Shown here: one piece after another, positions 45,893 to 52,031 of the stretch
Position numbering within the stretch: the first letter of the stretch is position 1
How the letters are laid out: each line of letters begins with the position of its first letter
Assembly (NCBI GenBank): GCA_045653425.1
Contig: JAZOLU010000008.1
Span: 18,968 to 82,967 of the forward strand
Direction of reading: 5' to 3'
DNA length: 64,000 nucleotides
Origin: RGIG3009 sp045653425
GTDB taxonomy: Bacteria > Bacillota > Clostridia > Oscillospirales > Acutalibacteraceae
The notes under the pieces: generated by a model
What the model saw: the letters and a program-made list of their open reading frames with translations, nothing else
The model's database searches: none
Told to the model about the DNA's origin: nothing
Translations under genes and position numbers: made by a program

Positions 45893-46089
45893 CTGCTTTG
45901 TGTAGGCCCCGCTCTGCCGTAATGTCCTCCGGTTAACCTGCTACTAACGAAGCAGGTGGGTGCCGTCCCACCGGGTTCACGCTCCCTTCGTCCCGCCACG
46001 GCGGGGAGGTCTGCAATCTGCCGGCGGAGCACAGCTCCCGTAATCACAGTGTAGTAGGGTTAAAAGAGGATGGTCCGCGCACAGAGCAG
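45893..46089 (-). ncRNA. ssrS: structured RNA, probably 6S RNA
   Basis: About 197 bases of ORF-free, GC-rich sequence closed by complementary ends (minus strand CTGCTCTGTG at 46089-46080 and CACAAAGCAG at 45902-45893). Inside are an unpaired CTCTTTTAACC-type 5' strand and a small hairpin in the 3' strand (ACCTGCT / AGCAGGT around 45935-45956). Size, terminal helix, internal bubble and following terminator fit 6S RNA, which binds sigma-A RNA polymerase. I identify it by layout and remembered clostridial features, not by a search. It begins right behind the DUF1292 stop, so it may be processed from that transcript. Confidence 0.58.
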
Positions 46090-46099
46090 GGGGTACGGC

Positions 46100-46402
46100 T
46101 TACGGTTCCAGTTCTTCTACTTCGTACAGTTCCGACAAGCGTTCCTCAAAAATTTGAGCAATTTCCTCAAACTCGTCATCATCCTCAATGGGAAGAAGCA
46201 GGTCTTCGCCGTTTTCTTCTTTTACGGTTAAAATCACCAATTCACCGTCGTCGTTTACCAGGTCGGCGGGGTTGTCATACACCGGTACCAAGGCGACGTA
46301 ACGGCCGTCGTCGGTTTCAATCGCATCCAGAATTTCAAACTGGTGTTGATTGCCTTCGTCGTCTACCACTGTTACCAAATCGTTTCCGTATTCCTCAGAC
46401 AT
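46100..46402 (-). CDS. DUF1292 domain protein
   Basis: 100 residues, strongly acidic. NDLVTVVDDEGNQHQFEILDAIETDDGRYVALVPV is the DUF1292 core; the rest is rich in Glu and Asp (LPIEDDDEFEEIAQIFEERL). The family is widespread in Firmicutes (YrzB-like), with no known activity. In many genomes it follows ruvX/yrrK, but here it stands alone. GGAG lies 7 bases before the ATG at 46402; upstream in-frame ATGs at 46423 and 46474 are possible but less well placed. Confidence 0.87.
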   Translation of the reverse strand: MSEEYGNDLVTVVDDEGNQHQFEILDAIETDDGRYVALVPVYDNPADLVNDDGELVILTVKEENGEDLLLPIEDDDEFEEIAQIFEERLSELYEVEELEP

Positions 46403-46445
46403 TTTCATTCTCCGTTCTTTCATTACTTTGAATTCCTGTAATTTA

Positions 46446-46474
46446 ATATTACCTTGTTTTTGCATTTTCGTCAA
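46446..46474 (-). promoter_or_regulatory. promoter of the DUF1292 gene
   Basis: Minus strand TTGACG (46469-46474), 17 bases, TAATAT (46446-46451). Confidence 0.65.
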
Positions 46475-46542
46475 GCCAAAACTTGGCGAATTGTGTCGCT
46501 GTCAAAACCAATAAAAAATATTAACTTTTTAACAAAAAACTA

Positions 46543-46571
46543 TTGACAATACACAAAGGGTGTGGTATAGT
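46543..46571 (+). promoter_or_regulatory. very strong promoter of the tiny-ORF transcript
   Basis: TTGACA (46543-46548), 17 bases, TATAGT (46566-46571), with TGG before the -10. This is one of the best sigma-A promoters in the window. Transcription should begin near 46578. Confidence 0.88.
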
Positions 46572-46597
46572 ATAGATGACAAAAGGAAAGAGAGAAA

Positions 46598-46624
46598 ATG
46601 ACGAGAACCGAAAGAAAGAGGTGA
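46598..46624 (+). CDS. tiny ORF A, 8 codons (MTRTERKR)
   Basis: The first ATG of the transcript, 8-16 bases after AAAAGGAAAGAGAG. It ends with AGG TGA, so its stop lies within the next ribosome-binding element (AGGTGAG). The peptide is strongly basic. Translation is suggested only by the ribosome site and tiling. Confidence 0.35.
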   Translation: MTRTERKR

Positions 46625-46691
46625 GTCCCGTGAACTAAGCACCGGAACCCACAAAATGAAGTAAAGGTGAGTCCGATGGTTTGTTAACGAG

Positions 46692-46742
46692 ATGTATTTT
46701 CCAAAAAATTATACAGCCTATCGCAAAGAAAGGGTAAGGTGA
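46692..46742 (+). CDS. tiny ORF, 16 codons, ending ERVR
   Basis: ATG at 46692 lies 4 bases after the stop of the MVC mini-ORF. The ORF reads MYFPKNYTAYRKERVR and stops at TGA inside the third repeat element. Its end (KERVR) resembles that of ORF A (TERKR), partly because both finish on the repeat. It has no strong ribosome site, so re-initiation would be needed. Confidence 0.3.
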   Translation: MYFPKNYTAYRKERVR

Positions 46743-46747
46743 GTCCC

Positions 46748-46783
46748 GTGGGTCAAGAGGTAGAGCGTACTCTACGAAATTAA
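46748..46783 (+). CDS. tiny ORF, 11 codons (MGQEVERTLRN)
   Basis: A GTG start 4 bases after AAGGTGAG. It ends with TAA just 4-5 bases before the fourth ribosome element. Among the repeat-headed ORFs it is the longest. Confidence 0.35.
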   Translation: MGQEVERTLRN

Positions 46784-46867
46784 AGAAAAGGTGAGTCCCA
46801 TGCACTTAAACGTTTAGTAACCCTTTTTGTAGACTGTGAACCAAATATTAAAGAAAGAGAGTTAACC

Positions 46868-46903
46868 CCGGAGGTTTGTGTAACGCAGACCTCCGGTTCT
46901 CTT
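46868..46903 (+). terminator. terminator of the tiny-ORF transcript
   Basis: CGGAGGTTTGTG (46869-46880) pairs with CGCAGACCTCCG (46884-46895) through two G-U pairs, loop TAA, then GTTCTCTT. It lies 55 bases before the first TSUP gene, so read-through would feed that gene. Confidence 0.75.
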
Positions 46904-46957
46904 ATGGTATAAAAACGCCCTCACACCACACACTAAGAGAAGAAATGGGGTGAAGGC

Positions 46958-47317
46958 GTGAAAACCGGCCGAAAATATCTTATTACAGGTGCGTTGGCGG
47001 GTGCTGCCAACGGTTTGTTTGGTTCCGGCGGGGGATTGTTTTTGGTGCCTCTGCTCACCCGCTGGACAGGGATGGAGCAAAAACGTGCATTTGCTACTTC
47101 GGTTGCCATTGTTTTTTTAATGTCTCCCGTATCGTTGGTGGTGTTTTGGCTGAACGGCGGAATGGATTGGAACGGCGTGTGGCCGTATTTGGTGGGTGGC
47201 GCCGCGGGAGGGCTGCTTTCCGGCTTTTTGTTCCGTAAAGCATCGGCCACCCTGCTACGTCGTTTGTTTGGTGCTTTGCTGTTATATGGCGGCGTGCGGG
47301 CCGTGCTGTTATTATGA
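46958..47317 (+). CDS. TSUP (TauE/SafE) family half-transporter, first half
   Basis: 119 residues with four hydrophobic segments. ALAGAANGLFGSGGGLFLVPLL is the N-terminal TSUP repeat motif. Full TSUP permeases have about 250 residues and two such repeats; this protein has one. It starts with GTG after GGGGTG. The ribosome site and start can pair with ACGCCCTCAC at 46915-46924 (one mismatch), so translation may be restrained. It overlaps the second half by four bases. Sulfur compounds and organic anions are typical substrates, not proven here. Confidence 0.85.
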   Translation: MKTGRKYLITGALAGAANGLFGSGGGLFLVPLLTRWTGMEQKRAFATSVAIVFLMSPVSLVVFWLNGGMDWNGVWPYLVGGAAGGLLSGFLFRKASATLLRRLFGALLLYGGVRAVLLL

Positions 47318-47691
47318 AAGTAGCCATTGGTATTCTTGCCGGCTTGCTCACGGGCATTCTCAGCGGGTTTGGTGTGGGCGGCGGTTCCTTGCTCATTTTG
47401 TATTTAACCGCGTTTGCCGGGGTGAACCAGTATACGGCGGGTGGCATAAACCTACTGTATTTTTTGTGCTGTGCACCAACCGCATTGATTTCCCATATTC
47501 GAGAAAAACGGGTGGTGTGGCCGGCAATTTGGTGGTGTTCCGCGGCGGGGGCGCTCACTTCTGCCGCCGCGGCGTGGGCGGCATCCGCTATGGATACCGA
47601 CCTGTTGCGCCGCTTGTTCGGCATTTTGCTCATTGCGGTGGGGTTGCGCGAGATATTTTGCAAAAGCCAAAAAAAGAACCGCACTGAATAA
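47314..47691 (+). CDS. TSUP (TauE/SafE) family half-transporter, second half
   Basis: 125 residues with four hydrophobic segments and its own glycine-rich motif LTGILSGFGVGGGSLLILYL. The ATGA overlap with the previous gene indicates coupled synthesis, probably of a heterodimer equal to a full permease. This is not a frameshift of one gene, since each half has a complete N-terminal repeat motif and its own start. A terminator overlaps the end of the coding region. Confidence 0.85.
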   Translation: MKVAIGILAGLLTGILSGFGVGGGSLLILYLTAFAGVNQYTAGGINLLYFLCCAPTALISHIREKRVVWPAIWWCSAAGALTSAAAAWAASAMDTDLLRRLFGILLIAVGLREIFCKSQKKNRTE

Positions 47692-47715
47692 TACACGGTG
47701 CGGTTCTGTGTTTTT
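47675..47715 (+). terminator. terminator of the TSUP pair
   Basis: AGAACCGCAC (47675-47684) with GTGCGGTTCT (47698-47707), loop containing the TAA stop, then GTGTTTTT. Confidence 0.8.
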
Positions 47716-47719
47716 AAGG

Positions 47720-48793
47720 TTATTCCAAAATATACACTTTTACAGTGCGCCGACCAAAGGCAAAACAGTCTTCCCGCGTGTTCATATACAAGTCGGCAAC
47801 AATTTGGTTTTTCATTAACGCGCCGCCGGTATCCTCTGCCGTGGCATACCCGTAAACGTATCCACTGTTGGAAACAATGAACAGTTTGGAACCATAAGGG
47901 ATAATTTTGGGATTAACCGCCACGGTACCAATGTGCGGCGTGGTGCCGGTGGCGGTTACCGCGCCGGCTTTGGCGGTGTAGGCGCAGGCTTTGCCCTCAA
48001 TTACTTGCTTGTATTTAACAGGAATTCCGTTTTCATCCAGCGGGTATTCTGCCGCAAAAGCGGGAAGTTCACCCTGACCTACCAGTATCACGGCATTCAC
48101 CGGTTGCTTGGTCAGTTCTTCGGATGTCAGTTCGCTGCGAACCACCTCGCCATCGTGCAGATAATCGGTATAGCGGCAGGTTTTTTTGCCCACCACGCCT
48201 TTTTGAACAATTTCTTGGCTGCCTACCGGTCTATCTTCCGTATAACGGTAGGTGGTGATAAACGGAATTTCCTCGGTTTCCACACGCTCAGCCGTTTCCA
48301 GTTCCTCCACACAAATGTTCAGCCCGTCGGTAACCAAATCTGTGCCGGATAGGTTGGTAACGGTAATAAAATCGGTGGAGATTCCCGCCAATTCCAAAGC
48401 GTCGTTTACCGTGCCGCCGGTAAGACGTACCACGGTAGCATCGCCATCGTTCACGGTGACGCTCACGTCAAAAGCGCGTTCAATACAAATGCGTTTTTCC
48501 GGACCGTCAAGCGATGCGGTAACCACATCGTCATCTGCCAAACGAATACCGGCACCTGCCAAAATGGCGTTTGGTGTGCGTGCCAATGTGAACACCGTAC
48601 GGGTGGTGCCGTTGTCCTCTACAATAACCGGCACCATCATAGCGCCCACCGAGAACAATACAACCAAGCACAACAATGCCGCGCCGGAAAATGCCGCGGC
48701 CGACGGATGACGCCGCAACAGGGCTTTTGCTTTATCGGCAATATCGGTAATGGCGGAAACGCAAAGCGGAGCGAGGTTCTTTTGCTTTTTCAT
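47720..48793 (-). CDS. G5 and 3D domain cell-wall protein (YabE/Rpf-like)
   Basis: 357 residues. One membrane helix near residues 32-55 (AAAFSGAALLCLVVLFSVGA), two DUF348 (ubiquitin-like) repeats at about 60-180, a G5 domain with TEEIPFITTYRYTEDRPVGSQEIVQKG, and a C-terminal 3D domain (AYTAKAGAVTATGTTPHIGTVAVNP to DLYMNTREDCFAFGRRTVKVYIL) holding the catalytic aspartates. Family members resemble resuscitation-promoting factors and YabE, and are thought to cleave peptidoglycan during growth or spore revival. It has a consensus minus-strand promoter. Confidence 0.9.
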   Translation of the reverse strand: MKKQKNLAPLCVSAITDIADKAKALLRRHPSAAAFSGAALLCLVVLFSVGAMMVPVIVEDNGTTRTVFTLARTPNAILAGAGIRLADDDVVTASLDGPEKRICIERAFDVSVTVNDGDATVVRLTGGTVNDALELAGISTDFITVTNLSGTDLVTDGLNICVEELETAERVETEEIPFITTYRYTEDRPVGSQEIVQKGVVGKKTCRYTDYLHDGEVVRSELTSEELTKQPVNAVILVGQGELPAFAAEYPLDENGIPVKYKQVIEGKACAYTAKAGAVTATGTTPHIGTVAVNPKIIPYGSKLFIVSNSGYVYGYATAEDTGGALMKNQIVADLYMNTREDCFAFGRRTVKVYILE

Positions 48794-48859
48794 CAAAATT
48801 CAGACCCTTTCCGAAAAGCTTCCAACTTAAAATTTCGCTGGTTTTACACAGCACTGCTG

Positions 48860-48888
48860 ATTATACTCGCCAAAACCCACGCTGTCAA
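48860..48888 (-). promoter_or_regulatory. promoter of the G5/3D protein gene
   Basis: Minus strand TTGACA (48883-48888), 17 bases, TATAAT (48860-48865). A perfect match to the sigma-A consensus. Confidence 0.88.
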
Positions 48889-49278
48889 ACGCTTTTGAGT
48901 ACGGTTTTTTGGTAACATTGCACAAATGTTGTGATTTTTGAAATACATAAGCGTGACTTTCGGCCTTATAACAGAAAAAAGGACAATTCTTTGTCATTTT
49001 TTTCAAAAAATACAAAAAGGAGAAGTTGGTTTTGTAGGTTTCAACAACAGTTTTTGTCAAAACACAACACCGTTGACAGCGAAAAGCCGACGATGCATAT
49101 AATATTTATTCACTCGTATCACCTGAAAATCCTCAATAAATTTGTGCAACCGCACAGAAAACGCCACTTTGACAGGGGAAAATGGCTTAAAAACGGAGGA
49201 TAAGCGTTTTTTGAGCAAAAAACAAGCCGAAAATTGTAGAATATTCATACAAAAACCAGAATAATTATGAAATTGATA
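48889..49278. other. 390-base AT-rich intergenic region, no convincing gene
   Basis: Short ORFs here on both strands have no ribosome site or recognisable features. A plus-strand TTGACA (49073-49078) and TATAAT (49098-49103) with a 19-base spacer could start a small RNA ending at the weak hairpin plus T-run near 49193-49212 (AAAACG / CGTTTTTT). I see nothing else. Confidence 0.4.
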
Positions 49279-49307
49279 AAAAGAAAACGCCCGCCATTGG
49301 GCGGGCG
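49279..49307 (-). terminator. asnB terminator
   Basis: GCCCGCC / GGCGGGC stem with 4-base loop. On the minus strand it is followed by G-TTTTCTTTTT. Confidence 0.88.
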
Positions 49308-49320
49308 TGGGGTGCGACAC

Positions 49321-51153
49321 TTACTCTGCGGGGAAATACTGAGTGTACCATATCAGGAACATATACACGGTCCAAATTTTGCGGCTGTTATCGCGGCGGC
49401 CGGTATAATGCTCATCCAAAAAGGAAAGCAATACATCGGTGTTAAACAACCGTTCAGCGGCGGGGGAGAGAAACGCCTCTTTCACCTTAGTATAATACGG
49501 TTCCTGTCGCAACCAAATGCGAATGGGAACCGGGAAGCCCAGTTTTGGGCGGGCGGTATCCTTTTCCGGTATGTGGCGGCGTGCGGCCAACCGCATCGCG
49601 TACTTGGTGGTGCCGCCGGCTATGCGATGTTTTGCGGGGATGCGTGCTGCAACCTCAAACACGTGCTTGTCCAAAAACGGTACGCGCAGTTCCAGCGAAT
49701 GAGCCATACTCATACGGTCGGCTTTCAGCAAAATATCGCCCACCATCCAACGGTTAATATCCAAATACTGCATCCGCGTAACATCGTCCAGCCCGCGGCA
49801 ACGGTCGTACCACACGGTGTTATGTGTGGCGGGGTCAGTTGTCGGAATGGATTTGAGCAACCGTTCTTTCTCGGTTTTTGAGAACATATAGGCGTTGCCG
49901 ATAAACCGTTCTTCCAGCGACTTTGAGCCGCGAATTAAAAAGGATTTTCCCTTAAAATCCGCCGGAACGGCCCGCGCCAGTGCCGCCAAGGCACGGCGCA
50001 ACCAGCGCGGCAAACGCTGATACCCAGCGAGCGAAAGTGGTTCGTGGTAAATGCGATAGCCGCCGAACAATTCGTCCGCGCCCTCGCCGGAAAGCACCAC
50101 TTTGACGTGTTGCGAGGCCAATTTGGAGACAAAATACAACGCCACACACGCCGGGTCAGCCAATGGCTGGTCAAGCATATATTGTACACAGGGGAGAGAA
50201 TTCCAATATTCCTCCGGTGTGATTAAATGACGATGATGCTCAATGCCAACTTCCTTGGCCAACTCGGCAGCAAACGAGGTTTCGTTATAATGTTCGCCGT
50301 TGTCAAACCCCACGGTAAAGGCCTTTTGTCCGCCAAAGTAGGAGGCAACAAAGCAAGAATCCACCCCGCCGGAAAGAAAACAACCCACTTCCACGTCGCT
50401 AATACGGTGTGCTTCCACCGAATTGGTAAACACGTTGTCAATTTGATTCACAGCGTCGTCCAACGTCATACTTTCGTCCGGTGTGAATGTGGCTTCCCAG
50501 TAGCGCGTTTCTTGCACCTCGCCGTTTTGGTACCGCAGATAATGCCCGGGTTGGAGACAGTAAATCCCCTTAAAAAAGGTATCCCGCGGTAGCGAGTACT
50601 GATAGGACAAATAGTTGTCCAACGCGGATTCGTTAAATACACGGGGGACATCGGGGTGTTCCAGTAAACTCTTAATTTCCGAGCCGAACACCAGCCGCCC
50701 ATCGGGAAGTAGACAATAGTGCATCGGTTTAATGCCAAAAAAGTCCCGCGCAAGGAACAGCGATTGCGTGGGCTTGTCCCATATCGCAAAGGCGAACATA
50801 CCGCGCACGCGGTCAAGCAGAGCGGTATCCCATTCCTCAAATCCGTGCAGCAATACCTCGCTGTCCGATTCGGTGGTGAACCGATGCCCCGCGGCGAGCA
50901 ACTGCTCGCGCAGGTCGCGGTAATTGTAAATCTCGCCGTTAAACATCAGCACTTTGCTGCCGTCTTCGTTTTCAATGGGTTGGTGGCCGCCTTCCAGGTC
51001 GATAATGCTTAGGCGGCGGAACGCCATTGCCAGCGTTTCGTCGGTGTATACGCCCTCCGAGTCGGGGCCGCGGTGGGTAATTTTCTCTGCCATTGTGTGC
51101 AAAATTCGGTCGCGGTCAACCACCTCGCCCGTGAATCCGCAAAAGCCGCACAT
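49321..51153 (-). CDS. asnB: glutamine-hydrolysing asparagine synthase
   Basis: 610 residues. It begins MCGFCGFTGEVVDRD, so Cys2 is the N-terminal nucleophile of the class II glutaminase domain (residues 1-200, with HRGPDSEGVY and FNGEIYNYRDLR). The synthetase domain contains the pyrophosphatase loop GCFLSGGVDSCFVA near 250 and GEGADELFGGY. It makes Asn from Asp, ATP and glutamine. The start at 51153 follows AGAGGATG. The frame continues upstream through the tRNA-Tyr gene only by chance. Confidence 0.95.
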   Translation of the reverse strand: MCGFCGFTGEVVDRDRILHTMAEKITHRGPDSEGVYTDETLAMAFRRLSIIDLEGGHQPIENEDGSKVLMFNGEIYNYRDLREQLLAAGHRFTTESDSEVLLHGFEEWDTALLDRVRGMFAFAIWDKPTQSLFLARDFFGIKPMHYCLLPDGRLVFGSEIKSLLEHPDVPRVFNESALDNYLSYQYSLPRDTFFKGIYCLQPGHYLRYQNGEVQETRYWEATFTPDESMTLDDAVNQIDNVFTNSVEAHRISDVEVGCFLSGGVDSCFVASYFGGQKAFTVGFDNGEHYNETSFAAELAKEVGIEHHRHLITPEEYWNSLPCVQYMLDQPLADPACVALYFVSKLASQHVKVVLSGEGADELFGGYRIYHEPLSLAGYQRLPRWLRRALAALARAVPADFKGKSFLIRGSKSLEERFIGNAYMFSKTEKERLLKSIPTTDPATHNTVWYDRCRGLDDVTRMQYLDINRWMVGDILLKADRMSMAHSLELRVPFLDKHVFEVAARIPAKHRIAGGTTKYAMRLAARRHIPEKDTARPKLGFPVPIRIWLRQEPYYTKVKEAFLSPAAERLFNTDVLLSFLDEHYTGRRDNSRKIWTVYMFLIWYTQYFPAE

Positions 51154-51279
51154 AGTATTCACATCCTCTCCGTCCGCCGGGACGCACTTCTGATGAATAG
51201 TATACCAAATAACCTGAGAGATTGAAAGGGGGAACCTGAAAAAAGTTTGTACTTTTTTGAAATTTTTGAGTAGTAGCCC

Positions 51280-51308
51280 TTGACATTCTGATTTTGTCGT
51301 GATATAGT
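51280..51308 (+). promoter_or_regulatory. tRNA-Tyr promoter
   Basis: TTGACA (51280-51285), 17 bases, TATAGT (51303-51308), 18 bases before the tRNA. Confidence 0.85.
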
Positions 51309-51326
51309 TGTTCTTGCGTTTGACGC

Positions 51327-51411
51327 GGGGGAATTCCCGAGTGGCCAAAGGGGGCAGACTGTAAATCTGTTGTCTCTGACTTCGGTGGTTCGAATCCACC
51401 TTCCCCCACCA
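51327..51411 (+). tRNA. tRNA-Tyr (anticodon GTA)
   Basis: 85 bases including encoded CCA. Acceptor stem GGGGGAA / TTCCCCC, anticodon stem CAGACT-GTA-AATCTG with anticodon at 51361-51363, a long class II variable arm, and the T loop GGTTCGAATCC. A single-gene unit with its own promoter and terminator. Confidence 0.97.
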
Positions 51412-51413
51412 AG

Positions 51414-51445
51414 AAAAAGACGATTGCGAAAGCAATCGTCTTTTT
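51414..51445 (+). terminator. tRNA-Tyr terminator
   Basis: 14-base perfect stem AAAAAGACGATTGC with GAAA tetraloop and T5. Confidence 0.95.
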
Positions 51446-51446
51446 C

Positions 51447-51620
51447 AGTTATATTCGCCTTTCGGCGAGTGATATTGCTTCGCAGTGATATTCGGCAAAA
51501 GCCGAGTGATATTGCCCTTCGGGCAGTTTTAGAGGCGAATATAATATCACTGAAACCGCAGGTTTCAATATCACTTTCGCGTAGCGAAAATATCACTCCG
51601 ACAAAGTCGGAATATCACTA
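51447..51620. repeat. phased array of small hairpins between inverted AGTGATATT units
   Basis: The left half has four AGTGATATT units (51447, first one AGTTATATT; 51468; 51484; 51505) separated by mini-hairpins such as CGCCTTTCGGCG, GCTTCGC and CGGCAAAAGCCG, followed by GCCCTTCGGGC. The right half has four AATATCACT units (51543, 51567, 51589, 51611) separated by GAAACCGCAGGTTTC, TTCGCGTAGCGAA and CCGACAAAGTCGG. The two halves are mutual inverted repeats, so the whole can fold into one long stem with protruding hairpins. It is followed by another dispersed-looking sequence around 51660-51683. Confidence 0.85.
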
Positions 51621-51692
51621 AAATCTCCGTCAAGATGGATTTAAATGACCAAAACGGACAGTCGAGGACGCCTGTCCCTACAACAAAAGAAC

Positions 51693-51728
51693 AGCACCTG
51701 ATTCCAAACGGAGTCAGGTGCTATTCTT
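51693..51728. terminator. terminator at the end of the small HTH gene
   Basis: AGCACCTGA / TCAGGTGCT stem with a 12-base loop and T-rich flanks on both strands. Confidence 0.65.
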
Positions 51729-51921
51729 TTACAAATTCAATTATATCGTTCACTTCGCAGTCAAGCGCGTAACAAAGCGCATCAAGAGTTTTTGTGTTTA
51801 TTGCTTCGCCTTTTTTCATCCTGTGCAAAGTATTTGCCGAAAAACCTTGCTTGAAAATAAGGTTGTATTCCGTTATGCCTTTTTTAAAAAGCGTTTCATA
51901 AAACGGCTTATATGAAATCAT
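51721..51921 (-). CDS. small XRE/Cro-type HTH regulator
   Basis: 66 residues, basically one HTH domain: YETLFKKGITEYNLIFKQGFSANTLHRMKKGEAINTKTLDALCYALDCEVNDIIEF, typical of the HTH_26 (Cro/C1) group in mobile or accessory DNA. GGTGAT precedes the ATG at 51921; in-frame ATGs at 51927 and 51933 are alternatives. It is divergent from the cysteine-rich lipoprotein gene and could repress it. Codon use is more AT-rich than the core genes. Confidence 0.82.
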   Translation of the reverse strand: MISYKPFYETLFKKGITEYNLIFKQGFSANTLHRMKKGEAINTKTLDALCYALDCEVNDIIEFVKE

Positions 51922-51957
51922 TTTCATCACCATTTTTATATTATCATACTTAACCTC

Positions 51958-51986
51958 TTGACTATGCTTAATAAATTGAGTATAAT
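51958..51986 (+). promoter_or_regulatory. promoter of the lipoprotein gene
   Basis: TTGACT (51958-51963), 17 bases, TATAAT (51981-51986). Located between the divergent HTH gene and the lipoprotein gene. Confidence 0.82.
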
Positions 51987-52031
51987 GAAGTTGCTTGAAA
52001 ACTATTCAAGTGATATTAAGGAGGATTTTTT

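Larger units (their letters stand above)
46615..46802 (+). repeat. four AGGTGAGTCC-type direct repeats
   Basis: Copies of the core AGGTGAGTCC begin at 46619, 46665, 46737 and 46789 (spacing 46, 72 and 52 bases). Starts follow at 46630 (GTG), 46676 (ATG), 46748 (GTG) and 46800 (ATG). Three copies read TCCC before the start codon, the second reads TCCG-A. AGGTGA is complementary to the 3' end of 16S rRNA. The sequence between copies is unrelated, so selection appears to act on the element itself. Confidence 0.9.
46578..46903 (+). ncRNA. transcript with four repeated ribosome-site/start elements and tiny ORFs
   Basis: A roughly 325-base unit from the promoter to the terminator at 46868-46903 that encodes no normal protein. 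It contains four copies of an AAAGGTGAGTCCCRTG-like element, each a good ribosome site 4-5 bases from ATG or GTG, followed by very short ORFs. In plus-strand order: MTRTERKR (46598-46624), MN (46630-46638), MK (46656-46664), MVC (46676-46687), a 16-codon ORF (46692-46742), an 11-codon ORF (46748-46783), MHLNV (46800-46817). Stops of several ORFs fall in or next to the following ribosome site. It could be an mRNA for micropeptides, a ribosome or anti-SD decoy RNA, or an attenuation leader for the TSUP genes. I know no described family that matches. Confidence 0.7.

Noticed and set aside
45893..46089. T-box or cobalamin riboswitch
   Set aside because: The T-box consensus (GGTGG-ACCGCG) and the cobalamin box are not present, and no gene follows the terminator in the right direction.
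46619..46802. CRISPR-like array at the AGGTGAGTCC repeats
   Set aside because: Repeats are only about 10-16 bases, the spacing is irregular (46, 72, 52), no cas genes are near, and each copy is positioned as a ribosome site.
49057..49320. 87-codon minus-strand ORF in the asnB-yabE gap
   Set aside because: It crosses the asnB terminator, has no ribosome site and shows no recognisable pattern.
51154..51435. 94-residue N-terminal extension of asnB
   Set aside because: It reads through the tRNA-Tyr gene. The true start must expose Cys after Met (MCGFCG) at 51153.
51447..51620. CRISPR array at the AGTGATATT units
   Set aside because: Units are 9 bases, reverse orientation halfway, and the spacers are short self-complementary hairpins, unlike CRISPR spacers.
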